Assembly (NCBI RefSeq): GCF_014284255.1
Contig: NZ_JACOFV010000005.1
Span: forward strand, 62,001-126,000
Direction: 5' to 3'
Origin: Cognatundibacterium jejuense
GTDB taxonomy: Bacteria > Pseudomonadota > Gammaproteobacteria > Burkholderiales > Burkholderiaceae_D
DNA length: 64,000 nucleotides
Below, in pieces: positions 50,718 to 60,565 of the stretch (the stretch's first letter is position 1; every line of letters starts with the position of its first letter). The notes beneath the pieces are model-generated. The model worked only from the letters and a program-made list of their open reading frames with translations. It ran no database searches and was not told where the DNA came from. The position numbers and the translations under genes were made by a program.

Positions 50718-52721
50718 ATGATTTCAACTATACAGCCAGCAACTCTTTCTAAAATGGCAAATGCGATTCGCGCTTTGTCTATGGATGCAGTACAAAAAGC
50801 CAATTCCGGTCATCCGGGAGCGCCTATGGGCATGGCTGATATTGCTGTTGCATTGTGGAAAGGTCACTATCGCCACAATCCATCCAATCCAAAATGGATT
50901 AATCGCGATCGTTTTGTGTTGTCGAATGGTCATGGTTCGATGTTGCATTACTCTTTATTGCATTTGACAGGCTACGATCTGTCGATGGATGAAATTCGCA
51001 ATTTCCGCCAATTGCACTCCAAAACGGCGGGTCACCCAGAAGTTCACGTGACGCCAGGCGTAGAAACAACCACTGGCCCGTTGGGACAAGGTATCACTAA
51101 TGCGGTGGGTATGGCCTTGGCAGAAAAACTGCTGGCGGCTGAATTTAACCAAGCTGGCATGAACATCGTTGATCACCACACCTATGTGTTCATGGGTGAT
51201 GGTTGCCTGATGGAAGGTATTTCCCATGAAGCCTGCTCTTTGGCAGGTACTTTGCAACTGAACAAATTGATCGCTTTCTGGGATGATAATGGCATCTCTA
51301 TCGACGGTCACGTCGAAGGCTGGTTCACTGACGATACACCAAAACGTTTCGAAGCCTACGGCTGGAACGTGATCCGTGCGGTCGACGGTCATAATGCCGT
51401 TGCTGTTGATGCAGCCATTGCCGCCGCGAAAACATCGGACAAACCAACTTTGATCTGCTGCAAAACAGTGATTGGTAAAGGTTCACCGAACATGGAAGGC
51501 ACTCACAATGTCCACGGCGCAGCATTGGGTGACAAAGAAGTTGCCGCTGTACGTGCTCATATCGGTTGGGACTACGCGCCATTTGAAATGCCAGCAGACG
51601 TCTACGCAGCATGGGATGCCAAAGCCTCAGGCGCGCAAGCTGAAGGTGACTGGAATGCACAATTTGCAGCGTATACCGCACAATTTCCACAAAAAGCGGC
51701 GGAACTGACCCGTCGTATGAACGGCGACTTGCCTGCTAATTTTGATGAAGTGGTGGCAAATGCCATCGCATCGTGCGTAGAGAAAAAAGAAAACATCGCA
51801 ACACGTAAAGCCAGCCAAAACGCGATTCAGGCATTTGCACCATCGTTGCCAGAATTCCTCGGCGGCTCTGCTGATTTGACCGGTTCTAATCTGACCAACT
51901 GGAAAGAATGTGTTGCCGTGCGCGGAAACCAGGCTGGTAACCACATCAACTATGGTGTGCGTGAATTTGGTATGAGCGCGATGATGAATGGTATCGCTTT
52001 ACACGGCGGTTATATCCCGTTTGGCGCAACCTTCCTGACCTTCTCTGATTACAGCCGCAATGCGATTCGCATGGCTGCGTTGATGAAAATTCGCACGCTG
52101 TTCGTGTTCACGCATGACTCTATTGGTCTGGGTGAAGATGGTCCTACGCATCAATCTGTTGAGCATATCTCCAGCATGCGTTTGATCCCTAACCTGGACA
52201 ACTGGCGTCCATGTGACACCGTTGAATCAGCGGCGGCATGGGCGCATGCAGTGAAACGCAATGACGGTCCATCCACATTGATTTTCTCACGTCAGAATTT
52301 GCCTTATCAAGAACGTAGCGCGCAACAAATCGCTGACATCCAACGTGGTGGCTATGTATTGCAAGACGCCGCTGATGCAAAAGCAGTGTTGATTGCGACA
52401 GGTTCCGAAATCGAATTGGCAGTGAAGTCCGCAGCAGCGCTGGCTGAGCAAGGTATCGCAGTACGTGTTGTTTCTATGCCATCGACTGACGTGTTTGATC
52501 GTCAGGATGCCGCATACAAAGCAGCGGTATTGGGCAAAGGCTTGCCACGTATTGCGATCGAAGCTGGTGTGACTGACTTCTGGTACAAATATGTTGGTCT
52601 GGAAGGTGCTGTGGTTGGTATCGATACTTTCGGTGAATCCGCACCTGCTGGCGTTTTGTTCAAGTATTTCGGCTTTACCGTAGACAACGTCGTCGCTAAA
52701 GTTAAAGCGACATTGGCTTAA
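50718..52721 (+). CDS. tkt: Transketolase
   Basis: A thiamine-diphosphate enzyme that transfers two-carbon ketol units in the pentose phosphate pathway. The 667-residue protein shows [13 protein letters not shown], the TPP/Mg motif [33 protein letters not shown] and [15 protein letters not shown]. The frame is open to a TTG at 50640, but the ATG at 50718 (MISTIQP) gives the family length. No clear ribosome site is seen. It is followed 5 bp later by an acetyltransferase gene and then gap, a neighbourhood resembling the tkt-gap order of betaproteobacteria. Confidence 0.96.
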   Translation: MISTIQPATLSKMANAIRALSMDAVQKANSGHPGAPMGMADIAVALWKGHYRHNPSNPKWINRDRFVLSNGHGSMLHYSLLHLTGYDLSMDEIRNFRQLHSKTAGHPEVHVTPGVETTTGPLGQGITNAVGMALAEKLLAAEFNQAGMNIVDHHTYVFMGDGCLMEGISHEACSLAGTLQLNKLIAFWDDNGISIDGHVEGWFTDDTPKRFEAYGWNVIRAVDGHNAVAVDAAIAAAKTSDKPTLICCKTVIGKGSPNMEGTHNVHGAALGDKEVAAVRAHIGWDYAPFEMPADVYAAWDAKASGAQAEGDWNAQFAAYTAQFPQKAAELTRRMNGDLPANFDEVVANAIASCVEKKENIATRKASQNAIQAFAPSLPEFLGGSADLTGSNLTNWKECVAVRGNQAGNHINYGVREFGMSAMMNGIALHGGYIPFGATFLTFSDYSRNAIRMAALMKIRTLFVFTHDSIGLGEDGPTHQSVEHISSMRLIPNLDNWRPCDTVESAAAWAHAVKRNDGPSTLIFSRQNLPYQERSAQQIADIQRGGYVLQDAADAKAVLIATGSEIELAVKSAAALAEQGIAVRVVSMPSTDVFDRQDAAYKAAVLGKGLPRIAIEAGVTDFWYKYVGLEGAVVGIDTFGESAPAGVLFKYFGFTVDNVVAKVKATLA

Positions 52722-52726
52722 GCAAG

Positions 52727-53323
52727 ATGACGGAAATGATGAGCAGTATCAAAGAAGTCAGTCTGCGTCGTGCTACTGTAGCGGACGCAGAAGCCATCGC
52801 AGCGGTACGTGTTGAAGCCTGGCAAACGACGTATCGCGACATGATTCCGGATACTTATCTGGATCAAATGCGCGTGGAAGATAGCTTCTTGCATTGGAAG
52901 CAAATTTTGCAAGCCTTGCCTGCAGCGGGTGACCGCGTTTGTGTCTACGTTGCGGAAAGCGAAGGGCATATCATCGGCTTCGCTTCCGGCATGTTGTTGC
53001 CAGAAGCGAAGTTCGGTATGCAAGCGGAATTGACGGCAATTTATTTACGTCCCGCCTGGCAACGTTCCGGCATAGGTCGTCGTATGGTGCAAAAAGTGGC
53101 ACGCACTTTGCAGGCGCAAGGCGCGGAAAGTTTATTAGTGTGGGTGATTTCTGGTAACGCAATTGCCAGAAATTTCTATGAAGAGTTGGGCGGCGTTTTG
53201 TTGCATGAACAAGCGTTTAGCTGGGATGGCATGGATCTGAAGGAGGTTGGTTACGGCTGGCGCGATTTGTCCGTGTTAATGGCTTCCGTGAATGCCATGC
53301 CAACATCGTCTTCTGTTCACTGA
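52727..53323 (+). CDS. GNAT family N-acetyltransferase
   Basis: A 198-residue Acetyltransf_1 protein. The acetyl-CoA loop is RSGIGRRM in LRPAWQRSGIGRRMVQ, and NAIARNFYEELGG is the usual C-terminal segment. The N-terminal VRVEAWQTTYRDMIPDTYLD is common in a subgroup of GNATs of unknown substrate. Several Met codons near the start (52727, 52736, 52739) leave the exact start uncertain. It lies 5 bp after tkt, so it is probably co-transcribed, but no functional link is known. Confidence 0.88.
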   Translation: MTEMMSSIKEVSLRRATVADAEAIAAVRVEAWQTTYRDMIPDTYLDQMRVEDSFLHWKQILQALPAAGDRVCVYVAESEGHIIGFASGMLLPEAKFGMQAELTAIYLRPAWQRSGIGRRMVQKVARTLQAQGAESLLVWVISGNAIARNFYEELGGVLLHEQAFSWDGMDLKEVGYGWRDLSVLMASVNAMPTSSSVH

Positions 53324-53353
53324 GAGAATCGCGGTAACTGCGTTAGAAGAATG

Positions 53354-53383
53354 AGAAATAGCGTGAAATAGTGTGAAGTAGCG
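53354..53383. repeat. 10-bp tandem array upstream of gap
   Basis: GAAATAGCGT, GAAATAGTGT and GAAGTAGCGC are contiguous, about 120 bp before the gap start, in the GNAT-gap spacer. Confidence 0.65.
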
Positions 53384-53500
53384 CGGACTTATCGCCGGAA
53401 AGCTACTCAGTGTATGAGTGAGCGCGGCGGTAGTCCTGGAAGTCTTAACAGTTTATTTTGTTGTTTATTTATTGTTGTATAGTCCTTTGGAGATAAAACC

Positions 53501-54514
53501 ATGACGATTCGCGTCGCAATTAACGGCTATGGCCGTATCGGCCGCAACATCCTTCGCGCTCACTACGAAGGTGGCAAATTCAAAAACGAAATCCAGATCG
53601 TTGCTATCAACGACCTCGGCAATGCTGAATCTAATGCCCACCTGACACGCTACGATACAGCGCACGGCAAGTTCCCTGGCACAGTCAGTGTTGAAGGCGA
53701 CACAATGATCGTCAACGGCGATAAAATCAAAGTGTTTGCAGAACGTAACCCAGCGAATATCCCTTGGGGTGAATTGAATGTTGACGTTGTTCTGGAATGC
53801 ACAGGCTTTTTCACGACAAAAGAAAAAGCATCTGCCCATTTGGCTGGCGGCGCGAAGAAAGTCATCATCTCCGCTCCAGGCGGTAAAGATGTCGACGCGA
53901 CAGTGGTGTACGGCGTGAACCACGGTGTTCTGAAATCCACAGACACAGTGATCTCTAACGCTTCTTGCACAACAAACTGCTTAGCACCACTGGCAAAACC
54001 ATTGAACGACGCGATCGGTATCGAAAGCGGTTTGATGACAACGATCCACGCATACACGAACGATCAGGTATTGACTGACGTGATGCATGAAGATTTGCGT
54101 CGTGCTCGCTCTGCCACCATGAGCATGATCCCGACTAAAACTGGTGCAGCTGCAGCAGTTGGTCTGGTATTGCCAGAATTGAACGGCAAGCTGGATGGTT
54201 ACGCAATGCGTGTTCCAACCATCAACGTTTCTGTTGTTGATCTGACTTTCATCGCTAAACGCGACACAACCGTTGAAGAAATCAACAAAGTCCTGAAAGA
54301 AGCATCCGAAGGCGCGTTGAAAGGTATTCTGGATTACAACACAGCACCGTTGGTATCCGTTGACTTCAACCACAACCCAGCATCTTCTACTTACGACGAA
54401 ACGTTAACTAAAGTAAATGGTCGTCTGGTTAAAGTCTCCAGCTGGTACGACAACGAGTGGGGCTTCTCTAACCGTATGCTCGACACGACAGTGGCATTGA
54501 TGAGCGCAAAATAA
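53501..54514 (+). CDS. gap: Glyceraldehyde-3-phosphate dehydrogenase
   Basis: A central glycolytic/gluconeogenic enzyme. The 337-residue protein has the NAD-binding [14 protein letters not shown], the catalytic Cys156 in [13 protein letters not shown] and the downstream THAYT-like [17 protein letters not shown] ribosome site lies 10-15 bp before the ATG. Codon use appears strongly biased, as in highly expressed genes. A classic terminator follows. pgk is not adjacent, unlike in many relatives; the next gene is a signal peptidase. Confidence 0.97.
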   Translation: MTIRVAINGYGRIGRNILRAHYEGGKFKNEIQIVAINDLGNAESNAHLTRYDTAHGKFPGTVSVEGDTMIVNGDKIKVFAERNPANIPWGELNVDVVLECTGFFTTKEKASAHLAGGAKKVIISAPGGKDVDATVVYGVNHGVLKSTDTVISNASCTTNCLAPLAKPLNDAIGIESGLMTTIHAYTNDQVLTDVMHEDLRRARSATMSMIPTKTGAAAAVGLVLPELNGKLDGYAMRVPTINVSVVDLTFIAKRDTTVEEINKVLKEASEGALKGILDYNTAPLVSVDFNHNPASSTYDETLTKVNGRLVKVSSWYDNEWGFSNRMLDTTVALMSAK

Positions 54515-54536
54515 GTCTTATTTTTGCGATCTTAAA

Positions 54537-54566
54537 AATACCCCGAACTTTCGGGGTTTTTTTTTG
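54537..54566 (+). terminator. Terminator of gap
   Basis: ACCCCGAA and TTCGGGGT form a tight stem followed by nine T residues, 25 bp after the gap stop. Confidence 0.92.
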
Positions 54567-54593
54567 TCCAAAACTCACCCTCAAACGAATTCA

Positions 54594-54638
54594 CTGCATT
54601 CATGGTATTCATGGCATACAGGGCATTTAGGGCATTCA
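54594..54638. repeat. 9-bp tandem array between gap and lepB
   Basis: Five imperfect units follow one another: CTGCATTCA, TGGTATTCA, TGGCATACA, GGGCATTTA and GGGCATTCA. An open frame runs through it, but the true lepB start is downstream. Confidence 0.7.
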
Positions 54639-54701
54639 GGTTTGTGTGCGGTCAGTGAGTCAACGGATTTTCAGGCATTCAGTTATGCAGGAGACTTTAC
54701 G

Positions 54702-55382
54702 ATGGATATGAAGAAAGTAGTTGCCGACAACAAAGGTTTTTTAGTGTTCATGCTCGGCATGGTGTTGGTCAGAAGTGCTGTCGCTGATTATTATTCTGTG
54801 CCATCAAGTTCCATGTATCCGACCTTATTGGAAGGTGATCGCGTAATTTGTGACCGCATCGCTTACGATTTTAAGCTGCCATTTACGGATGTGATCGTAA
54901 AGCATCTGGATGATCCTCAGCGCGGTGATATTGTTACTTTTAGTTCACCCGAAGATGGTACGCGTCTTGTCAAACGTTTGGTTGCGATACCTGGTGATGT
55001 GGTTGAAATGCGCGATGAGCATTTATACATCAATGGTCAGGCAGCTAATTACGAACCTATTTCTGTTGCCAATGCCGATCACCTGACCCCACAACGTGAG
55101 TTCTCCGGAGAGCAGCGTGTCTACAAAGAACGCCTCGGTAGTCTTGATCATCACATCATCGTCATGCCCGAGCGTTTTGCTCTGCGTACTTTCGCGCCAG
55201 TGAAAGTGCCGGACGGTCAGTACATGATGCTTGGTGATAATCGCGATAACAGCAAAGATTCACGTTATATCGGATTGGTAAAGCGCGAACTCATCACCGG
55301 GCAAGTCAAGCGTCTGATGTTTTCTTTAAACGGCGATCACTATTACTTGCCGCGCTTTGAGCGTTTTGGTTCTAAAGTGTAG
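54702..55382 (+). CDS. lepB: Signal peptidase I, compact form
   Basis: A membrane serine protease that removes signal peptides from exported proteins. The catalytic Ser is Ser37 in PSSSMYPTLLEGD, the Lys general base is in TRLVKRLVAIPGD, and GDNRDNSKDSRYIG completes the family boxes. There is only one N-terminal hydrophobic segment (~12-28), so at 226 residues it is shorter than the two-helix E. coli LepB. The frame extends up through the tandem array, but AGGAG at 8 bp before ATG 54702 fixes the start. It may be a second, accessory signal peptidase because it lacks the usual lepA neighbour. Confidence 0.93.
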   Translation: MDMKKVVADNKGFLVFMLGMVLVRSAVADYYSVPSSSMYPTLLEGDRVICDRIAYDFKLPFTDVIVKHLDDPQRGDIVTFSSPEDGTRLVKRLVAIPGDVVEMRDEHLYINGQAANYEPISVANADHLTPQREFSGEQRVYKERLGSLDHHIIVMPERFALRTFAPVKVPDGQYMMLGDNRDNSKDSRYIGLVKRELITGQVKRLMFSLNGDHYYLPRFERFGSKV

Positions 55383-55427
55383 TTGATCGATAAAATTGGC
55401 GATGAAGTTGATTCCAAAAGGAATTCC

Positions 55428-55772
55428 ATGAAATTCAATTATTTGCTTGCCGTTGCCGGCATGCTCGCACTAATTAATGCGCCAGCTTGCATGGCGGCAT
55501 CGAGTGACACGTTTCGCTGTCAAAATGACTTGGTGAGACTTGGTGAAACTAAATCTTCTGTCTCGCAAAAATGCGGTGAACCAGTTTTTAAGGACGCATT
55601 TTGCAAACCTGCTGACAAAGCGCCTGCTGCAAACAATGCAAATGTCAGCGTTGTTCCATGCGAAGCTGTCGATGAGTGGACTTATAACCCGGGCACCGGG
55701 CAATTTATGACGACTTTGCGCTTCGAAAGTGGCAAACTGGTTTCCATTAAGTATGGGGCGAGAGCGAAGTAG
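55428..55772 (+). CDS. DUF2845 domain-containing secreted protein
   Basis: A 114-residue protein with a signal peptide (MKFNYLLAVAGMLALIN, cleavage near CMAAS). The mature part matches DUF2845: FRCQNDLVRLGETKSSVSQKCGEP at the start (core LVRLGETKSSV), then paired cysteines and a WTYNPGTGQFMTTLRFESGKL end. The family is periplasmic or outer-membrane-associated with unknown function; the fold recalls SmpA/OmlA-like repeats, which is inference. AAGGA is 6 bp from the ATG and fixes the start. It lies 45 bp after lepB and is likely co-transcribed. Confidence 0.85.
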   Translation: MKFNYLLAVAGMLALINAPACMAASSDTFRCQNDLVRLGETKSSVSQKCGEPVFKDAFCKPADKAPAANNANVSVVPCEAVDEWTYNPGTGQFMTTLRFESGKLVSIKYGARAK

Positions 55773-55843
55773 TTTTAAATTCTATTCGTTCAAACTTGTT
55801 TGCAAAGCCGTGCAATGCCAAGCAATCATAGTCCTTAAACTCC

Positions 55844-55876
55844 TCACTCCCGTGCAGGCGGGAGCTGAGTGGTAAA
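55844..55876. other. Hairpin between DUF2845 and IclR genes
   Basis: CTCACTCCCG and CGGGAGCTGAG pair (with a two-base bulge) over a TGCAGG loop in the convergent spacer. There is no T run, so it is at best a weak terminator. Confidence 0.45.
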
Positions 55877-55935
55877 TCAACGCCTAACTATGCTGATAAG
55901 CAGACTAACCCTGTCAGGGAAATCTGCATGCAGTT

Positions 55936-56709
55936 TTAAATACGATAACCAAGTGCTGCAGAAATCTGTTCGGCGGTGTCGGTCAGATTGCTAAGCCAGT
56001 CTTCTTGCAAACGATCAGCTGGAGCGGAAATCGATAAACCTGCGATCATCTTGCCGCTATCGTCGCGTATGCCTGCCGCCATGCAGCGTACACCGAGTTC
56101 GAGTTCTTCGTTATCTCTGGCGTAGCCATTGCTACGCACGTCTGCCAATTCTTTTTCCAGCTTCGACAGATCAGTGATTGAATTTTTGTTGTGTCCTGCT
56201 AATCCGGTGCGTGTTGCGTAGGCGCGGATCGCTTTTGGTTCATCCAGCGATAAAAATAATTTACCGGTAGAAGTGAGATGCAGCGGGGCACGACCACCAA
56301 TGGCCCGTACAACTTGCATGCCTGAACGTTCGGAATAGGCGCGATCGATGTACACGATCTCATCGCCCTGGCGCACGGACAAATTGATGGTTTGATTCGT
56401 TTGTTTATGTAAAGCACGCATAAAATCGACGGCAGCTTCACGCACATTCAGGCGGCTTTTGACGATATTACCCAGCTCCAATAAACGCATGCCCAGTTGG
56501 TAATAGCCTGTCTCAGCACGATCTACAAAGCGGGTAGTGACTAGGTCATTCAGGATGCGGTGTGCAGTTGATGGATGAAGGCCTGTCACGATGGCGAGTT
56601 CTTTGAGACTAACCGGGTCTTGATAGCGCGATAGCGCATCAAGCAATGAAACCATGCGTTCTATGACCTGAATAGAAGTTTTATCAGTAGCTGTAGCGTC
56701 GATTTTCAT
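55936..56709 (-). CDS. IclR family transcriptional regulator
   Basis: A 257-residue IclR regulator with an N-terminal winged helix (IQVIERMVSLLDALSRYQDPVSLKELA, core VSLKELAIVTGLHPSTAHRIL) and a C-terminal GAF-like effector domain (LHLTSTGKLFLS, ELELGVRCMAAGIRD). The open frame runs far upstream, but the ATG at 56709 (MKIDATATDK) matches family length. No catabolic target genes are adjacent; it faces away from dgkA across 479 bp. That gap holds an 11-bp tandem array and probable promoters only. The effector is unknown. Confidence 0.92.
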   Translation of the reverse strand: MKIDATATDKTSIQVIERMVSLLDALSRYQDPVSLKELAIVTGLHPSTAHRILNDLVTTRFVDRAETGYYQLGMRLLELGNIVKSRLNVREAAVDFMRALHKQTNQTINLSVRQGDEIVYIDRAYSERSGMQVVRAIGGRAPLHLTSTGKLFLSLDEPKAIRAYATRTGLAGHNKNSITDLSKLEKELADVRSNGYARDNEELELGVRCMAAGIRDDSGKMIAGLSISAPADRLQEDWLSNLTDTAEQISAALGYRI

Positions 56710-57019
56710 AGGATCTGTGATGCAATGCAATAGGATTGTTATACCATAATGTGAAAAGTTCGTCATTGATTCGCGTTGTAAAAGCCCATACAAAGCCAAG
56801 ATAACGAAAAAAATGATGCAAATTTGCGAATTTTTAAATAAATTGTTCACTTAACTTGGCTGCAGTGCAACATTTGGTTTGCAGGTACTTCTTTTGCTAT
56901 TTTGACGATCTTTCAAATTTTCTATTAATCGTAAGTAACACTGAAAAATTAGCGCAAGATTGCGCGGGAATGCGCAGCTTTGTCATGTAAAATTCCGCGG
57001 CGAGATCAGTGCACCTCAG

Positions 57020-57063
57020 TTGGTGCTCAGTTGGTGCTCGGTTGGTGCTCAGTTAGTGATTAG
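57020..57063. repeat. 11-bp tandem array upstream of dgkA
   Basis: TTGGTGCTCAG, TTGGTGCTCGG, TTGGTGCTCAG and TTAGTGATTAG follow without gaps, about 125 bp before dgkA. The period equals one helical turn, so bound proteins would line up on one face. Confidence 0.75.
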
Positions 57064-57188
57064 TCAGCGCTTGCAAGAGATGTCGATCTATTGGAATGTC
57101 TTGTTGTGTCAGCGTCTCCCGATTGGGTAGCGTAACGAAGCACAATGATTTCATGTATGCCTTATAGAATTCTGTCGAAGGAAGATGT

Positions 57189-57587
57189 ATGCCAGTCAAA
57201 GAACAAGCTGTGAGCGAATTTAAAAGTAAGAGTGGTTTTAAACGCATTTTCTCAGCGTTTTTTTACTCTATCGATGGTTTTAAATCCGCATGGAAAAACG
57301 AACATGCGTTTCGCCAGGAATTAGTATTGGTCGTGATCGGGATCGTGGCCGCATTGGCGTTGCCAGTTTCTTCATTTGAAAAATTAATGATGATCGCGGT
57401 GCTGCTGCTGATATTGGTAGTGGAGTTGCTTAACTCAGCGATTGAGGCCGTGGTTGATCGCGTTTCTTTAGAGCGCCACTCTTTATCAAAAAACGCCAAG
57501 GATTTTGGTAGTGCAGCCGTACTGCTCACATTAATTATCGCGGTGGCGACCTGGTCTGTTATTTTATTTAATCGTTTTTACTACTGA
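57189..57587 (+). CDS. dgkA: Diacylglycerol kinase (prokaryotic DgkA type)
   Basis: A small inner-membrane enzyme that phosphorylates diacylglycerol to phosphatidate, recycling lipid from osmoregulated glucan and LPS modification. The 132-residue protein has an amphipathic N-terminus, KNEHAFRQELVLV and the signature VELLNSAIEAVVDRVS, with three hydrophobic helices. AAGGAAG precedes the ATG by 5 bp. It is followed 8 bp later by cobT, so it probably heads a transcript with the cobalamin genes, a positional rather than functional link. Confidence 0.95.
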   Translation: MPVKEQAVSEFKSKSGFKRIFSAFFYSIDGFKSAWKNEHAFRQELVLVVIGIVAALALPVSSFEKLMMIAVLLLILVVELLNSAIEAVVDRVSLERHSLSKNAKDFGSAAVLLTLIIAVATWSVILFNRFYY

Positions 57588-57595
57588 TCACTGAC

Positions 57596-58630
57596 ATGAT
57601 GGCAAGCTTACGTAGCACAAAAAATACCGATCTCGAAGCAGCATTGGCTGCCGCAATTAATAACAAAACCAAGCCCTTGGGTAGCCTGGGTCGTCTGGAA
57701 GAATTGGCAGCGCAAATAGGCTTGATTCAGCAAACAACTACACCCAAGTTAAACGCCCCAGGCATCATGATTTTTGCTGGCGACCATGGTGTAGTTGCTG
57801 AGGGCGTATCGGCGTATCCGCAGGATGTAACGTGGCAGATGGTAGAAAATTTTCTGGCGGGTGGTGCGGCGATTAATGTGTTCGCTAAACAGAATGGTAT
57901 TGATCTGCAGATTGTTGATGCTGGCGTCAATCATGATTTTGGAGCACGTGAATTTTTACACAATTGCAAGGTTGCGAACGGTACCTGTAATTTTGCACAA
58001 GAACCCGCAATGACTTCGGCACAATGTCAGATGGCTTTGCAAAACGGCCGCGATCTGGTCGCTCGTTTGAGCGGTAATGTGCTCGGTTTTGGTGAGATGG
58101 GTATTGGCAATACGACCGCTGCGGCAGCGTTGATGCATAAATTAAGCGGCGTCGCCGTTGCCGATTGTGTTGGTGCTGGTACCGGTTTAAATAGTGCTGG
58201 TATCTTGCATAAGCAAAAAGTCATCGAGGCTGCAGTGGCCTTGCATGCAAAGGTGACTGAACCGCTCGATGTTCTGGCATGTTTTGGCGGCTTTGAAATT
58301 GCGACCATGGTAGGTGCGATGCTGGCTGCGGCCGAACGCCGCATGGTTTTGCTGATCGATGGATTTATTGTAACCAGTGCCTTGTTGGTGGCAGCAAAAA
58401 TGGAACCGGCGATCTTGGATTACTGCGTCTTTTCTCATCAATCCGATGAGAGTGGACACGCGCGTATGCTGCAAGTATTAGGCGCAAAACCTGTGTTACA
58501 ACTGGACTTGCGTCTGGGTGAGGGAACTGGTGCTGCTTTGGTTTATCCTATGCTCCAGGCAGCGGTCAATTTCCTGAATCAAATGGCGACATTTGGTTCC
58601 GCCCAAGTTAGCGAAAAAAGTGCGGGCTAA
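57596..58630 (+). CDS. cobT: Nicotinate-nucleotide-dimethylbenzimidazole phosphoribosyltransferase
   Basis: Activates 5,6-dimethylbenzimidazole to alpha-ribazole-5'-phosphate for the lower ligand of cobalamin. The 344-residue protein has TKPLGSLGRLEELA, the FAGDHGVVAEGVS motif, GFGEMGIGNTT and the catalytic glutamate in LRLGEGTGAAL. It starts with two adjacent ATG codons and lies in the cobT-cobS-cobC order, 9 bp ahead of cobS. No corrin-ring genes are in the window, so the cluster may serve salvage. Confidence 0.96.
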   Translation: MMASLRSTKNTDLEAALAAAINNKTKPLGSLGRLEELAAQIGLIQQTTTPKLNAPGIMIFAGDHGVVAEGVSAYPQDVTWQMVENFLAGGAAINVFAKQNGIDLQIVDAGVNHDFGAREFLHNCKVANGTCNFAQEPAMTSAQCQMALQNGRDLVARLSGNVLGFGEMGIGNTTAAAALMHKLSGVAVADCVGAGTGLNSAGILHKQKVIEAAVALHAKVTEPLDVLACFGGFEIATMVGAMLAAAERRMVLLIDGFIVTSALLVAAKMEPAILDYCVFSHQSDESGHARMLQVLGAKPVLQLDLRLGEGTGAALVYPMLQAAVNFLNQMATFGSAQVSEKSAG

Positions 58631-58639
58631 GTCACTATT

Positions 58640-59434
58640 ATGATAGCTAGTCTGCGCCATCACTGTTTGCATCAATTGCGTCTGTTCTTCATCGCGATGC
58701 AGTTTTTTACACGTATCCCTATCCCGCAATGGGTGGGTTTTGATGCGTCATGGTTGCATCAGGCGTCGAGGTATTTTCCTGCCGTTGGCTGGGTGGTCGG
58801 TAGTGTGGTTGCTGCGGTGTATATCGCAGCTCTGCAATGGTGGCCTGCGGCGATTGCTGTCGTGCTTTCTATGGTGGCGGGGATTTTACTGACGGGCGCT
58901 TTTCATGAGGATGGATTTGCCGATGTATGCGACGGCTTCGGTGGTGGCATAACACCAGAGCGCGTGTTGGAGATTATGAAGGATTCTCGCGTCGGTGCTT
59001 ATGGGGCGATCGGTATCTGCCTGATGCTCTTGTTGAAATTTGCCTTGTTGGTGAGTTTGCCGACAGTACTGGTTGTGCCCGCTTTATTAATTGCACATCC
59101 TTTATCGCGTTTGGTTTCTTGCAGCCTGATTTGGTTGCTGGATTATGCCAAGTTAGAGGGCAAGGCCAAGCCCTTAGCTCAGCATATGAGTTCGAATGAA
59201 TTTGGTGTCGCTTGTCTGAGCGTGATTTTGCCGCTCGGTGCGATTCTGTTGTGGCAGCCAGTCATACTTGAACGATTACTTCCTGCTTTGATACTGATGC
59301 CATTGGCCGCGTTTTTTCTGGCGAGAATATTTGTTAAGCGCATCGGTGGATATACTGGCGATTGTCTGGGCGCTGTTCAACAAATAACCGAAGTTGTTTT
59401 CTACCTCGGCTTACTGGCTCACGCTCCTGGCTAA
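58640..59434 (+). CDS. cobS: Adenosylcobinamide-GDP ribazoletransferase (cobalamin synthase)
   Basis: An integral membrane enzyme that joins alpha-ribazole (phosphate) to adenosylcobinamide-GDP, the last assembly step. The 264-residue protein has six to seven hydrophobic segments, the early FFTRIPIPQWV motif, the metal-binding FHEDGFADVCDGFGG and the C-terminal GGYTGDCLGAVQQ. All are family-typical. The start overlaps nothing but sits 9 bp from cobT, and the stop is 2 bp before the cobC start. Confidence 0.95.
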   Translation: MIASLRHHCLHQLRLFFIAMQFFTRIPIPQWVGFDASWLHQASRYFPAVGWVVGSVVAAVYIAALQWWPAAIAVVLSMVAGILLTGAFHEDGFADVCDGFGGGITPERVLEIMKDSRVGAYGAIGICLMLLLKFALLVSLPTVLVVPALLIAHPLSRLVSCSLIWLLDYAKLEGKAKPLAQHMSSNEFGVACLSVILPLGAILLWQPVILERLLPALILMPLAAFFLARIFVKRIGGYTGDCLGAVQQITEVVFYLGLLAHAPG

Positions 59435-59436
59435 AC

Positions 59437-59982
59437 ATGCGTCTGTATCTGATCCGGCATACTAAACCTGACATTGCATCGGGTATTTGCTACGGTCAGA
59501 GCGATGTTCCAGTCAAAGAGAGTGATATTGCTGAGCTGGTGCCGACTTTTCTTTGTCATTGGTCTGATAGTATTCCTGTGTACACCAGTCCACTGTCGCG
59601 TTGCTTGAAACTGGCGCAACAACTTCACTCTCATCCCATCGTTGATGCCCGTCTTATGGAGTTGAACTTTGGTGCGTGGGAGATGCAAGCATGGGAACAA
59701 ATTCCTCGCTGGCAAATCGATGCATGGGCGGCGGATACTGTTCACTATGCCCCCGGTGGCCGCGAAAATGTAATGCAAATGACGACCCGCGTCATCGCAT
59801 TTATTTCTGACTTGCAAGAGCATGCTGTTGAACAAGCTGTCGTTATTTGTCATAGCGGAATCATTAAAATTCTGAGTGCTTGGCAGTGCGGAAATACTTC
59901 TGTCGATTTAGCGCAACGGGTAACAGAATTGCATGCCAATATTGAATTTGGTTCTTGCACTCAACTAGAAATACTGATGTAG
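59437..59982 (+). CDS. cobC: Alpha-ribazole phosphatase (histidine phosphatase family)
   Basis: Removes phosphate from alpha-ribazole-5'-phosphate or the cobalamin-5'-phosphate product. The 181-residue phosphoglycerate-mutase-fold protein has the phospho-histidine motif LIRHTKPD, YTSPLSRCLKLAQQL, the acidic ELNFGAWE and the second histidine in ICHSGIIK. The upstream frame is open into cobS, but ATG 59437 gives the canonical MRLYLIRH start. Role is taken from the cobT-cobS context; a general phosphatase is the alternative. Confidence 0.9.
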   Translation: MRLYLIRHTKPDIASGICYGQSDVPVKESDIAELVPTFLCHWSDSIPVYTSPLSRCLKLAQQLHSHPIVDARLMELNFGAWEMQAWEQIPRWQIDAWAADTVHYAPGGRENVMQMTTRVIAFISDLQEHAVEQAVVICHSGIIKILSAWQCGNTSVDLAQRVTELHANIEFGSCTQLEILM

Positions 59983-60123
59983 TACTAACATTGTTTTTTT
60001 GTATATTGCTTGTGCAATTTGACCTGCATGGTTAGCTTTCTGTGGCGCAATTTCTTTTGCGTTCTACGGTTTGACTGAGTCATGAGTCCTGAGTACTGAT
60101 ACCGCGTGTTAAGCGTTAAGCAA

Positions 60124-60477
60124 ATGATAGAGCTAAGAAAAGCCCCAAGAATCAATGTTACCTGGCGTACCGGCATCAAGCTCAAGGACGGTAGCTTGAT
60201 GTTTTGTAGAGCCGTCAATATTTCTAAAACAGGGCTGCTGCTCGATTGCCCCCAAAGATTAATGCGCAATCAAACCTATCACGCAATGATAGAAATTCCC
60301 TCCATAGAAATTCGCAGCGAAATTATCCGTGTTAGTTGTCAATGCGAGATCAAACACATTGTATTAACCGACGATCATTACCGGGTCGGTATTGCCTTAG
60401 ACGGATTATCTGATTTGCACCAAGAACTCATCAACGCCTGGGTATCAAAGGCAAATCAAAAAGCCACTGTCGAATAG
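60124..60477 (+). CDS. PilZ domain protein
   Basis: A 117-residue single PilZ domain, a likely cyclic-di-GMP receptor. The first motif reads RKAPR (RxxxR) at residues ~5-9 and the second NISKTG (D/N-x-S-x-x-G), so ligand binding is plausible. A GTG at 60106 is in frame; the ATG at 60124 (MIELRKAPR) is preferred although no good ribosome site is seen. It stands alone between the cob genes and the riboswitch. The partner protein is unknown; the window also encodes a diguanylate cyclase at 9120-10772. Confidence 0.85.
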   Translation: MIELRKAPRINVTWRTGIKLKDGSLMFCRAVNISKTGLLLDCPQRLMRNQTYHAMIEIPSIEIRSEIIRVSCQCEIKHIVLTDDHYRVGIALDGLSDLHQELINAWVSKANQKATVE

Positions 60478-60565
60478 ATAACATTTTCCTACTATTTGTG
60501 TGGCTACACCTCTGCCTCCACCATATCACCTTGCCCGCATCGCCATCCATCTATAGAATGGCGGG

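Noticed and set aside
54564..54701. N-terminal extension of LepB encoded by the tandem array
   Set aside because: The ribosome site AGGAG before 54702 and the family alignment place the start downstream; the extension is low-complexity.
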